From assembly GCA_017413675.1 (NCBI GenBank), contig JAFPSR010000080.1:1-30352 (forward strand): DNA of 30,352 nucleotides. The letters run 5' to 3'. Numbering within the stretch: the stretch's first letter is position 1; each line of letters starts with the position of its first letter. Under the pieces are notes generated by a model, which searched no databases, was not told where the DNA came from, and was given only the letters and a program-made list of their open reading frames with translations. Below, piece by piece: positions 1 to 7,493 of the stretch. Source of the DNA: Clostridia bacterium (lineage in GTDB: Bacteria > Bacillota_A > Clostridia > Christensenellales > UBA1750). Made by a program: the position numbers and the translations under genes.

Positions 1-429
1 AGAATATCCGACCCAGTCTTCGGAAAGGTTGCATGTGTTGGCTACCCGGCCGTTGTGGCTCTGGGAAACGGCATAAAGAGTGGACATACGGATCCGCGCG
101 GGCAGGTTGATCTCGCTCTGCCGGGACAATTCGAAGGGAATGCTCTTTTTCAGGCCTTCCACGGCATCGTGAATATTTACTACATAGTGACGGATCCCGA
201 GATGGTTTACAAGCAGTTCGGCTGCGTCAATGTCCGGCTGTATTCCGTCCGGCATCAGGACCCCGATGACCCGGTCGGTTCCCAGAGCCTGGACACAGAG
301 CGCGGCAACGACAGAGCTGTCCTTTCCGCCGGATATCCCGACAACGGCATTGCACCCTTTCCCGTTGGCCTCGAAAAAATCCCGGATCCAACGGACACAC
401 TGATCTTTTACACGTTCAGCATTGAACAT
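1..429 (-). CDS. nadE: NH3-dependent NAD+ synthetase, 5' part (runs off the window)
   Basis: This enzyme makes NAD+ from deamido-NAD+ and ATP in the last step of NAD synthesis. Only the first 143 residues are visible, because the gene reads leftward off the window. The ATP-pyrophosphatase P-loop SGGKDS sits at residues 33-38. The conserved block NTCNLSEDWVGYS lies at the window edge, which is typical of NadE. The protein starts almost directly with the synthetase domain and has no N-terminal nitrilase-type glutaminase domain, so it should be the short form that uses free ammonia. The ATG at 427-429 follows a GGGAGG ribosome binding site with good spacing. It lies 61 bases downstream of the Nudix gene on the same strand, so the two are probably co-transcribed. 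I am confident of the family; the C-terminal half cannot be judged. Confidence 0.93.
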   Translation of the reverse strand, partial: MFNAERVKDQCVRWIRDFFEANGKGCNAVVGISGGKDSSVVAALCVQALGTDRVIGVLMPDGIQPDIDAAELLVNHLGIRHYVVNIHDAVEGLKKSIPFELSRQSEINLPARIRMSTLYAVSQSHNGRVANTCNLSEDWVGYS

Positions 430-490
430 AATCAACCTCCCACTATGACAGGATTTCCTGCCTTTTTATCCCGGGGCTTCCGTAACAGTT

Positions 491-919
491 TTATGGGTTC
501 CCGGGGATATATGCGGCTGCGGCGGCGCGCAGAACCTGTTTTAGCTGGACAAACGACAGCAACCGTTCTGCCTGTCCGACTTCTGTCCATTGCAGCTCCA
601 GGATTTCACCCGGCTGCGGTGTTTCTGTCCCGGTAAACCGGTCGCAAAGATAATAATCACAGATTTTTCCTTTTCCGCTGGGAATCCGATAGAAAACCCG
701 GATACAGAAATCTTCCCGGATCTCACAGAAAAGGCCTGTTTCTTCCCGGATTTCCCGTGCGGCAGCTTCCAGGGAAGATTCCCCGGGTTCCAGATGCCCC
801 TTGGGAAACCCCCATTCGCCCCGTACGGAACGGACCAGAAGTGTTTCCAGCCTGCCGCTGCCGGTCCGGAACAGCAAAGCCCCGGAGGAATGTTCTCTGG
901 TTTCTGAAACGGTCTGCAT
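491..919 (-). CDS. Nudix hydrolase (diadenosine tetraphosphatase-like)
   Basis: This 142-residue protein is a Nudix pyrophosphohydrolase. A full Nudix box is visible at about residues 41-63: a Gly, then E after five residues, then REIREETGL, matching G-x5-E-x7-REUXEEXGU. The size and the WGFPKGHLEPGE segment resemble bacterial bis(5'-nucleosyl)-tetraphosphatases, which cleave Ap4A-type dinucleotides, but substrate cannot be read from sequence alone. The ATG at 917-919 is preceded by AAAGGA about nine bases away. The gene is the first of a probable two-gene minus-strand unit with nadE. A good sigma-70-type promoter lies upstream at 989-1017. Confidence 0.9.
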   Translation of the reverse strand: MQTVSETREHSSGALLFRTGSGRLETLLVRSVRGEWGFPKGHLEPGESSLEAAAREIREETGLFCEIREDFCIRVFYRIPSGKGKICDYYLCDRFTGTETPQPGEILELQWTEVGQAERLLSFVQLKQVLRAAAAAYIPGNP

Positions 920-962
920 GGCAGAATTCCTTTGAAGAATGGTATTAGCCTGCTGCTTTGTA

Positions 963-971
963 TGGTATACT
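963..971 (+). promoter_or_regulatory. Extended -10 promoter candidate for the flavin oxidoreductase cassette
   Basis: TGGTATACT is an extended -10 element (TG-n-TATACT) about 90 bases before the first gene of the plus-strand cassette. No convincing -35 box lies 17 bases upstream. A weaker alternative is TTGAGT (986-991), then 17 bases, then TACTGT. It lies within about 20 bases of the opposing Nudix promoter, so the two divergent transcripts may interfere with each other. Confidence 0.4.
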
Positions 972-988
972 TACAGCAGATCAGTTTG

Positions 989-1017
989 AGTATAGCATTT
1001 TTCTTCTGTACTGTAAA
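989..1017 (-). promoter_or_regulatory. Promoter for the Nudix-nadE unit
   Basis: On the minus strand TTTACA (1012-1017) is followed after 17 bases by TATACT (989-994), a near-consensus housekeeping promoter pointing at the Nudix gene, about 70 bases from its start. It is a prediction from sequence only. Confidence 0.6.
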
Positions 1018-1063
1018 AAAGAATGTGACTGTGAACTTGGAAAAAGGAAAGAGGTTACAGCAT

Positions 1064-2386
1064 ATGGGATACGGATTTCCATATAAAAACGGGGAGGACC
1101 TGAGAAGAGATGCCTGGGTCCATGGGGTCACGCTGCCCTGGGCAGAGGATGTGTCCATCCTGAAGAAGCCGGTTTCCGGCAATGGGTTTGTTCTTCCCAA
1201 TCCGCTGACGGTACAGCCTATGGAAGGCTGTGACTCCACACCGGACGGGGCGCCGACGGACTGGACGGTACGCCGCTACCGCCGTTATGCTGCCGGCGGG
1301 GCCGGATTGATCTGGGTGGAAGCCGTAGCGGTAACAAAAGAAGGACGTGCGAATCCCAGGCAGCTGATGATCACGGAGGAGAATCTTCCTTCCTTCGTCA
1401 ATCTACGGAAGGAGATTGAAAAGGCCGCAATGGACGCAGGACTGCCGAAGCCGGTTGTGGTTGTCCAATTGACCCATTCCGGAAGATGGTCCCGGCCGGT
1501 GGACAGGCCGGCCCCGATCCGTGCCTGGACCAGCAGACCTCTGGACGAAAAACAGGGGGATGTCGGACGAACTGCCCCGATCATCATGGATGAGGATTTG
1601 GAGAGGCTTCCCGAAATGTATGCCCGGGCTGCCAGGCTATGCACGGAAGCGGGCTTTGACGGGGTAGATGTAAAGGCCAGTCATCTTTACCTGCTCTCCG
1701 AACTGTTGGGGGCCAAAGACCGGTTGGGACCGAACGGGGGAAGTTATGAAAACCGGACCCGGATCTTCCTGCAGTGTGTGAAAGCATGCCGCGGCATGGC
1801 GGGGATCCTGGCTTCCCGGATCAACCTGTTTGACGGGACGGCCGGGAAGTGGGGGGAAGACGCTGCGGGAAGCATGGACCTTACGGAACCCCTGCGGTTA
1901 TGCAGGGACCTTCGGGACGACGGTGTTACCCTGCTCAATCTGACCATGGGAACCCCCTATTACAACCCGCATGTAAACAGGCCTTTTGCCACGGGGGAGT
2001 ATGAAGCGCCTGAGGCACCGGTAGTTGGTGTGGCAAGGCTCCTGGAAGGCTGCAGAAGGGCACAGAAGGAAGTGGAGGATGTGGTCTGTGTGGCGACGGG
2101 ATTCAGCTATCTGCGTCAGTTTGCCCCCTATGTCGCGGCCGGCCTTCTGGAAGAGAAAGGGGCTATGGCAGTCGGCTTCGGAAGGATGTCTTTCGCGTAT
2201 CCGGATTTTGCCAACGATATTCTGAAAAGCAGCAGGATGTTCCGGGAAAAGAGTTGTGTTGCCTGCGGACTGTGTACAAAGATCATGCGGGCAGGCGGAC
2301 GGCCGGGCTGCCCGGTGCGGGATACCGAATGGTATTTGCCGGAATATCGTGCGTATGTAAAGGAAAAAGAGGGGAAGAAAGCATGA
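1064..2386 (+). CDS. NADH:flavin oxidoreductase, Old Yellow Enzyme family
   Basis: This 440-residue protein is an FMN-binding TIM-barrel oxidoreductase of the Old Yellow Enzyme family. Members typically reduce activated C=C bonds with NAD(P)H. Recognisable elements in order are the N-terminal PLTVQPMEG strand, QLTHSGRW, the segment GFDGVDVKASHLYLLSELLG and the GGSYENRTR motif. The usual active-site pair H-x-x-H/N appears here as K-x-x-H, a pattern I associate with a divergent subgroup. Near the C-terminus four cysteines spaced C-x2-C-x2-C-x11-C (CVACGLC, then GC) could hold a [4Fe-4S] cluster, as in the longer 2,4-dienoyl-CoA reductases. The ATG at 1064 was chosen over upstream in-frame starts because AAGGAAAGAGG lies just before it and the family fold begins there. 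It overlaps the next gene by four bases (ATGA). The substrate is unknown. Confidence 0.85.
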   Translation: MGYGFPYKNGEDLRRDAWVHGVTLPWAEDVSILKKPVSGNGFVLPNPLTVQPMEGCDSTPDGAPTDWTVRRYRRYAAGGAGLIWVEAVAVTKEGRANPRQLMITEENLPSFVNLRKEIEKAAMDAGLPKPVVVVQLTHSGRWSRPVDRPAPIRAWTSRPLDEKQGDVGRTAPIIMDEDLERLPEMYARAARLCTEAGFDGVDVKASHLYLLSELLGAKDRLGPNGGSYENRTRIFLQCVKACRGMAGILASRINLFDGTAGKWGEDAAGSMDLTEPLRLCRDLRDDGVTLLNLTMGTPYYNPHVNRPFATGEYEAPEAPVVGVARLLEGCRRAQKEVEDVVCVATGFSYLRQFAPYVAAGLLEEKGAMAVGFGRMSFAYPDFANDILKSSRMFREKSCVACGLCTKIMRAGGRPGCPVRDTEWYLPEYRAYVKEKEGKKA

Positions 2387-3114
2387 AGACCGCAATGGTA
2401 ACCGGAGGGACACGGGGAATCGGACTGGCCATCGCCAGAAAACTGCATGAAAACGGTTATGTAGTTCTGGTTACGGGACGGCGACAGGAAACGGAACTCC
2501 CACCGGAAATCAGAGAGAAATTCCTTTATGTCCGCTGTGATAACGGGGATGCCGGGCAGAGGGAAAACCTGCTCAGGACCCTTTACGGGCATTTCGATCA
2601 TCTGGATGTCCTGGTCAATAATGCCGGAATGGCGCCGAGAGTCCGCACGGATCTACTGGAAATGACACAGGAAAGTCTGGACGAACTGCTCCGGGTGAAC
2701 CTGGAAGGGCCTTTGATGCTGACGCAGCAGGTTGCCAGGAAAATGATTGAAACCGGGAAAGGGATGATTATCAATATATCTTCCGTTTCTGCCTATGCAG
2801 CCAGCCTGAACCGCGGGGAATACTGCATTTCCAAGGCGGGGGTCAGCATGATGACGCAATTGTTTGCCCTTCGCTTGGCGGAGTACGGGATTCCGGTTTA
2901 CGAAATCCGCCCCGGCATTATCCGGACGGACATGACGAGCGGAGTGAAGGAAAAGTATGACAGGCTGATCGAAGGGGGAATCACCCCGATCCGGAGATGG
3001 GGAGAAGGCGAGGATATTGCAAAAGCGGTGGAAATGCTGGTTTCCGGTGCACTGCCTTTCTCCACGGGAGAAGTCATCAATGTTGACGGCGGTTTCCATC
3101 TGAGAATGCTTTGA
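2383..3114 (+). CDS. Short-chain dehydrogenase/reductase (FabG-like)
   Basis: This 243-residue protein is a classical SDR oxidoreductase. The cofactor motif TGGTRGIG is at residues 7-14 and NNAG at 79-82. The catalytic triad is Ser134, Tyr147 and Lys151 (YCISK), and the C-terminal GEVINVDGG is typical of FabG-like enzymes. The Arg-Arg after the second beta strand (TGRR) suggests NADPH preference. The start ATG overlaps the stop of the preceding flavin oxidoreductase, which points to translational coupling, and GAGGGG upstream serves as the ribosome binding site. It probably interconverts a keto and a hydroxyl group on the compound handled by the neighbouring enzymes. A role in fatty acid synthesis is less likely because no fab genes are nearby. 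Confidence 0.88.
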   Translation: MKTAMVTGGTRGIGLAIARKLHENGYVVLVTGRRQETELPPEIREKFLYVRCDNGDAGQRENLLRTLYGHFDHLDVLVNNAGMAPRVRTDLLEMTQESLDELLRVNLEGPLMLTQQVARKMIETGKGMIINISSVSAYAASLNRGEYCISKAGVSMMTQLFALRLAEYGIPVYEIRPGIIRTDMTSGVKEKYDRLIEGGITPIRRWGEGEDIAKAVEMLVSGALPFSTGEVINVDGGFHLRML

Positions 3115-3145
3115 CCGGAAATGATTGCAGGAAGGGGGAATTCAA

Positions 3146-5059
3146 TTGCAGATCCGAAAAAAAGGATCCTGGATTCTGGTTTCGGCACAGGCGGCTGTAC
3201 TTGGGGCCGGTGCGGCAGGATGGAATGCCGCCTCCGTACTGGCTGGAGGCGGCCTGGACACTGTACTGCTGGCAGATGACCTGACCGGCGGGGCCAGCCA
3301 GAATGCCGGCAGCGATAAACAGACTTTCTATAAACTGTCTGTGGCGGGACGGGATGCGGACAGTGTTTCTGCCATGGCGGAAAGTCTGTATGCCTGTGGA
3401 GGGATTGAAGGAACCCATGCGCAGATTCTGGCATCTGAATCGGCCAGAGCGTTTTACCATCTGGTAGAAGCGGGCGTCCCGTTCCCCTGTAATGAATACG
3501 GTGAATTTGTCGGATACAGGACGGATCACGATACAACGCTCCGTGCGACATCTGCGGGACCTCTTACCAGCAGGTATATGGCGCAGCGGCTGCGGCGGGA
3601 AGCGGAACAGCGGAATGTCAGAACCGTTGACGGAACGGAACTGGTTTCCTTCCTGAAGGGAAGGAACGGAAAACTCTCCGGCATGCTTCTGTATGCGGGG
3701 AAGGAAGAAAACCTGTCCCAGGAAGAGATTCTTCTGGCCAGGGAAGAGTTGGGAAACCCGGAGAATTTCGTGCAGGGATGGCAGGAAGAAACCTGCCCGG
3801 ACACTCTGGACCTGAGAACATGGAGGGGATGGATACTGGTGAATGCCCCCTCCGTTGTAATCTGTACAGGGGGGCCGGCAGCTATTTACGGAAAGACCGT
3901 ATATCCCCCTTCCCAATATGGAGCCACCGGGACGGCTCTCAGGTTCGGAGCGAAGGCTAGCAACCTTTGTTTCTGGCAGTATGGAATGGCCTCTGTGGAT
4001 GTACGTTGGAATGTTTCCGGTTCCTACCAGCAGGCATTGCCTGCATATGTGGATGAAAATGGGGAGAGTGTTCTGGACTCGATTGAGGAGGAACACCGTA
4101 TGGATGCCATTTTCCTGAAAGGATACCAGTGGCCGTTTGATGAAAGAAAAACAGACGGTTCCTCCCGGGTGGATCTGTGTGTACATGCGGCAATTTCACA
4201 GGGAAGGAAAGTGTACCTGGATTACCGGAGGGAAGAAATTGTAAAACCGCTGATCGGATTATGCGCGGAAGGCCGGGATTACCTGCGCAACTGCGGTGCC
4301 GAAATGGAAAAACCGGTCAACCGGCTTCGTGCAATCAATGAAGAAGCCTACCAGTTCTATCGGGAAAGAGGGATCGATCTTCAATATGAACCTCTCCGTA
4401 TAGCGATCTGTGCCCAGCATTGCAACGGAGGCCTGTCTGTGGATGAGAACTGGGAGACGGATGTGGAAAACCTGTTTGCCTGCGGGGAATGTGCGGGAAT
4501 CTACGGCCCGTACAGACCGGGCGGAAGCGCATTGCTGGAAACTCAGGTCGGATCCCGCCGCGCAGCCGAAAAAATCCTGAGACGGCATCCTGCCGGACAG
4601 AAGGAGAATGCATTCCTCCAGGAGACCATTCCGGATCTGGCGGCAGTCCTTGGCGGTATTCGCGCGGCAGGCCCGGCTGACGGGATTGTACTTTCCGGTC
4701 TCCGGGAGAATATGGATCTCGAAGCCGGAGCGGTTCGAAGCGTAAAGGATATGGAAACGATGGAACGGTCGGTCCGCATGATCCTGGCGCAGAAACAGCT
4801 CCCCTATCGGTTCCGGGATACATTGCTGACCATGTGGTTTACGCTTTCTTCGATGCTTCTGCAGGCAGAGGACGGGGGAAAAGCCGGACACCGGACCGTT
4901 CCGCAGCAGGATACGGGTTCCGCGGAGAATCTTCGGTATATAACCCGGTGGAATGGGGAAGAACCCGTAACATACAGGAAAACGGCTGACCCGCTGCCGG
5001 ACGGGGGCGGCTGGTTTGAACGGGTCTGGTCAGAATACCGTGCCCGTATGGAAAAGTAA
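3146..5059 (+). CDS. FAD-dependent fumarate reductase/succinate dehydrogenase-type flavoprotein
   Basis: This 637-residue flavoprotein is related to fumarate reductase and aspartate oxidase subunits. An N-terminal dinucleotide-binding motif, VLGAGAAGWNAA, is followed by GGASQNAG. In the second half are HCNGGLSVD and the FAD-binding block LFACGECAGIYG with RPGGSALLE, both typical of the family. A segment near residues 200-260 and a helical C-terminal domain complete it. No signal peptide or haem-binding motif is visible, so it is likely cytoplasmic and takes electrons from a partner reductase. I chose the TTG at 3146 because GAAGGGGGA sits seven bases before it; an earlier in-frame TTG at 3125 has no such site. 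It lies 31 bases after the dehydrogenase gene. It is probably a reductase for an unsaturated acid or ring compound; the substrate is not known. Confidence 0.8.
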   Translation: MQIRKKGSWILVSAQAAVLGAGAAGWNAASVLAGGGLDTVLLADDLTGGASQNAGSDKQTFYKLSVAGRDADSVSAMAESLYACGGIEGTHAQILASESARAFYHLVEAGVPFPCNEYGEFVGYRTDHDTTLRATSAGPLTSRYMAQRLRREAEQRNVRTVDGTELVSFLKGRNGKLSGMLLYAGKEENLSQEEILLAREELGNPENFVQGWQEETCPDTLDLRTWRGWILVNAPSVVICTGGPAAIYGKTVYPPSQYGATGTALRFGAKASNLCFWQYGMASVDVRWNVSGSYQQALPAYVDENGESVLDSIEEEHRMDAIFLKGYQWPFDERKTDGSSRVDLCVHAAISQGRKVYLDYRREEIVKPLIGLCAEGRDYLRNCGAEMEKPVNRLRAINEEAYQFYRERGIDLQYEPLRIAICAQHCNGGLSVDENWETDVENLFACGECAGIYGPYRPGGSALLETQVGSRRAAEKILRRHPAGQKENAFLQETIPDLAAVLGGIRAAGPADGIVLSGLRENMDLEAGAVRSVKDMETMERSVRMILAQKQLPYRFRDTLLTMWFTLSSMLLQAEDGGKAGHRTVPQQDTGSAENLRYITRWNGEEPVTYRKTADPLPDGGGWFERVWSEYRARMEK

Positions 5060-5119
5060 TGTTCACAGTTTCCTACGGTATGGTTCTCCCGATGATGTAG
5101 GTTGAGGTGGTGTTTGCTT

Positions 5120-6301
5120 ATGCATTCCCTGGCAGGAAGGCGCAGCCTGCTTGCTGCGATCACGTTTACACTATGGTTCGGATTATATGTATATAACCCG
5201 TTTATGACCCCATATCTTCTGTCTTTGCAGATTACAGCAACTGCAGCCGGCGTTATTGTCGGCGCCTATGGAATCTCCCAGATGATTCTGCGCCTGGCTA
5301 TCGGCGTCTCCGCAGACCTTCTGCAGAAACATCGCCTGTTTGTGACCATGGGGACTTTAAGCACGTGCATAGCTTCCCTGCTTCGTTTTTTCTTCGTTTC
5401 GCCGTATCTTCTGTTTGCGGCAAATGTACTGTCCGGAGTCGGGGCTTCTGCCTGGGTCAGTTATACGATCCTCAACTCCCTGTACTATGACAAAGGGGAA
5501 ATGAGCCGGTCCCTGGGAATCCTGAATGCTTTCAACAATGGGGGTGTGCTGGTTGGGAACCTCGTCAGCGGGATCCTGTATCAGAATTTCGGCATGCGGT
5601 CCCTGTTCCTGGTGTCTTTCCTGGTGAGCGGGGCGGGAACCGTAATGTCTCTTTTTGTCAGGGATGAGCCCGCTGTACCGGCAGCAATCACTTGGAAGGA
5701 CTGCCTGAAGCAGTTTGGACAGCCGCGCCTGATTGCCTTTTCCGGATTGCTGATCCTGTTCCAGATCATCTGTTTCTCTACCTGTAATTCGTTTGCCTCA
5801 ACCTTGTTTACCACCCTGCAGTTTTCCCCGGTTCAGCTAAGTCTCTGTACAGCCATGTTCATGTTCTCCAGTACTGTTTCCTCTTTTCTGGTGTCCCTGC
5901 GCTGTGTGCAGAGGATCCCGCAGCAGCTGCTGCTTCTGCTGCTTTTCGGATTGCTTGCCCTGTATTGTTTCCTGCTTTCCGAGGCGAAAACCTTTGCGGC
6001 ATGTCTTGCGGTCCAGTTCCTGGGCGGGATGGGATGTGCTTCCCTGTTTACCCTGCTCCTGGGCAATTCCCTGGCGGAGATCCCGCAGCAGTTCCGGTCC
6101 ACGGCAATGGGGTTTGCCCAGTCGGTATACAGTATCGGAATTATTACCGGGCCGATCATCATGGGAAGGCTGGTGGATACCGTTTCCCTGCTTCCGGCAT
6201 TCCGCATGATTGTGTTTCCGGCACTGCTGGGATGTGCCGCGGCACCTCTTTGTTACTTGTATTTCCGTAAGCGGAGGGAAAAGACACAGGCAGCGGATTA
6301 A
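5120..6301 (+). CDS. MFS transporter
   Basis: This 393-residue hydrophobic protein has the pattern of about twelve membrane helices split by a central loop, as in major facilitator family carriers. Loop 2-3 reads GVSADLLQKHR, a degenerate form of the family's G-x3-D-R/K motif, and there is a repeat-like RLVDTV segment before the last helices. It resembles the sugar and drug carrier branch (YfcJ/AraJ-like). The ATG at 5120 is preceded by GAGGTGG nine bases away; upstream TTG codons at 5102 and 5114 are less well placed. It lies 60 bases after the flavoprotein gene and is probably the last gene of the redox cassette, importing its substrate or exporting the product. Direction and ligand cannot be read from sequence. 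Confidence 0.87.
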   Translation: MHSLAGRRSLLAAITFTLWFGLYVYNPFMTPYLLSLQITATAAGVIVGAYGISQMILRLAIGVSADLLQKHRLFVTMGTLSTCIASLLRFFFVSPYLLFAANVLSGVGASAWVSYTILNSLYYDKGEMSRSLGILNAFNNGGVLVGNLVSGILYQNFGMRSLFLVSFLVSGAGTVMSLFVRDEPAVPAAITWKDCLKQFGQPRLIAFSGLLILFQIICFSTCNSFASTLFTTLQFSPVQLSLCTAMFMFSSTVSSFLVSLRCVQRIPQQLLLLLLFGLLALYCFLLSEAKTFAACLAVQFLGGMGCASLFTLLLGNSLAEIPQQFRSTAMGFAQSVYSIGIITGPIIMGRLVDTVSLLPAFRMIVFPALLGCAAAPLCYLYFRKRREKTQAAD

Positions 6302-6357
6302 CGGATAGGATCCTAACCGGGCCGGCACAGAATCCGTGGCAAAACCGGGACAAAACA

Positions 6358-6386
6358 TTGCATCGGATAGTTTCTTTTGATATGAT
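6358..6386 (+). promoter_or_regulatory. Promoter for the Tim44-like gene
   Basis: TTGCAT (6358-6363), a 17-base spacer and TATGAT (6381-6386) form a good housekeeping promoter 47 bases before the start codon at 6434, separating this gene from the upstream cassette. Confidence 0.6.
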
Positions 6387-6433
6387 AAATACAGAATATA
6401 GTTTGCTCCGGGGCATCCGAGGAGAGACTCATT

Positions 6434-7429
6434 ATGAAAAAGATAGTACTTTGTGTTCTTCTTGTATTTACACTGGTTGCGGGATTGGTTCTGACTTTTC
6501 CGCAGCCCGGCTGGTGCGATGCCGGGGACTTCTCCGGCGGCAGTGATTTCGGCGGCTCAGACTGGGGCGGCTCGGATTCCGGGTCTGATTGGGGCGGTTC
6601 CGACTGGGGCGGTTCCGATTGGGATGACGATCACTCCTCCTCCGGCGGTGGCTTCAGTGTCCTGCCTTTCTTCATCGGAGGAAACTCCGGAAGCGGCGGG
6701 GGCGGCAACCTGATGGGGATCATCTGTATTGTCCTGGTGGTCATCATCGTGATTACACTGATCCGCAACAGGAAGAATGCCGGTCAGCACAGCCCGCAGA
6801 ACCTGCCGCACGGCGGCATGTCGTCCATGCAGGGCCTGCAGAACGAGGATGAAATCATCGCGGACCTGATTGCCAAGGATCCGAACTTCACCAAAGCCGC
6901 ATTCGTGGAAAAGGTCAGCAATATGTATATCCAGATGCAGCATGCCTGGCAGGATAAGGCCTGGGAACCCATGCGCATGCATATGACCGACGCATTGTAC
7001 AGCCAGATGGAACGCCAGCTGGAAGACTATAAACGCAACGGCAGGACCAATATCATGGAGCGCATTGCCGTACTGGGTGTGCGGATTATCGGGTACAGCA
7101 ATGATGCGGTTAACGATATCCTGACGCTCCGTGTCAATACGAGGCTGGTTGATTATACGGTAGATGACAACACCGGTGCGGTGATCAGCGGCAGCAAGAC
7201 TGCGGAAAAGTTTATGGAGTATGAGTATACCTATATTCGGTCTACCGACCAGGTCACGCCGACCCAGGAGGAAGAGGTTAAGGTGCTCAACTGCAAGAAC
7301 TGCGGAGCACCCCTGCAGGTGAACCATTCCGGACAGTGCCCGTACTGCGACAGCGTGATTACGGCATCCGAGTATGACTGGGTTCTCTCTTCCATCAAGG
7401 CAATCTCCCAACAGACAGTAGGGAAATAA
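6434..7429 (+). CDS. Membrane-anchored Tim44-like domain protein with zinc ribbon
   Basis: The 331-residue product begins with a likely signal sequence (residues 1-30, Lys-Lys then a hydrophobic core). A low-complexity stretch of Gly, Ser, Asp and Trp follows (about 31-92) with repeated GGSDWGG units. A single membrane helix spans about 93-110. Residues 140-270 (NFTKAAFVEKV, then QHAWQDKAWEPM) resemble the Tim44-like domain found in bacterial membrane proteins of unknown function. The C-terminus carries a zinc ribbon with C287, C290, C302 and C305. The ATG has GAGGAGAG in front of it. The gene has its own promoter and terminator, so it is a stand-alone unit. In such an arrangement the repeat would face outside and the Tim44 and ribbon parts the cytoplasm. 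No function is assigned; it may be an envelope quality-control or binding protein. Confidence 0.75.
   Translation: MKKIVLCVLLVFTLVAGLVLTFPQPGWCDAGDFSGGSDFGGSDWGGSDSGSDWGGSDWGGSDWDDDHSSSGGGFSVLPFFIGGNSGSGGGGNLMGIICIVLVVIIVITLIRNRKNAGQHSPQNLPHGGMSSMQGLQNEDEIIADLIAKDPNFTKAAFVEKVSNMYIQMQHAWQDKAWEPMRMHMTDALYSQMERQLEDYKRNGRTNIMERIAVLGVRIIGYSNDAVNDILTLRVNTRLVDYTVDDNTGAVISGSKTAEKFMEYEYTYIRSTDQVTPTQEEEVKVLNCKNCGAPLQVNHSGQCPYCDSVITASEYDWVLSSIKAISQQTVGK
6536..6625 (+). repeat. In-frame 15-base repeats coding Gly-Gly-Ser-Asp-Trp-type units
   Basis: About six imperfect units of the type GGC-GGY-TCN-GAY-TGG run in frame through the Tim44-like gene, giving repeated GSDWG. The units differ mostly at third codon positions. 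One unit is altered (GSDSGSD), so the array has drifted while the peptide pattern is kept. Confidence 0.7.
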
Positions 7430-7446
7430 AATAATCTGAAAACGGG

Positions 7447-7475
7447 AAAAGCCGGCACGATTGTGCCGGCTTTTT
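7447..7475. terminator. Bidirectional intrinsic terminator between convergent genes
   Basis: A perfect 8-bp stem GCCGGCAC/GTGCCGGC (7451-7458 and 7463-7470) with a four-base loop is flanked by AAAA on the left and TTTTT on the right. It can end both the Tim44-like transcript and the opposing alpha-galactosidase transcript. Confidence 0.88.
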
Positions 7476-7493
7476 CAACACGGAAAAGGAGGA

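Noticed and set aside
932..1063. Upstream extension of the flavin oxidoreductase to an earlier in-frame ATG.
   Set aside because: The extra residues do not match the family, the stretch holds promoter-like sequences for both strands, and the ribosome binding site favours 1064.
6536..6625. The regular repeats as a CRISPR or satellite array.
   Set aside because: The repeats are in frame, code for GSDWG units and have no spacers.
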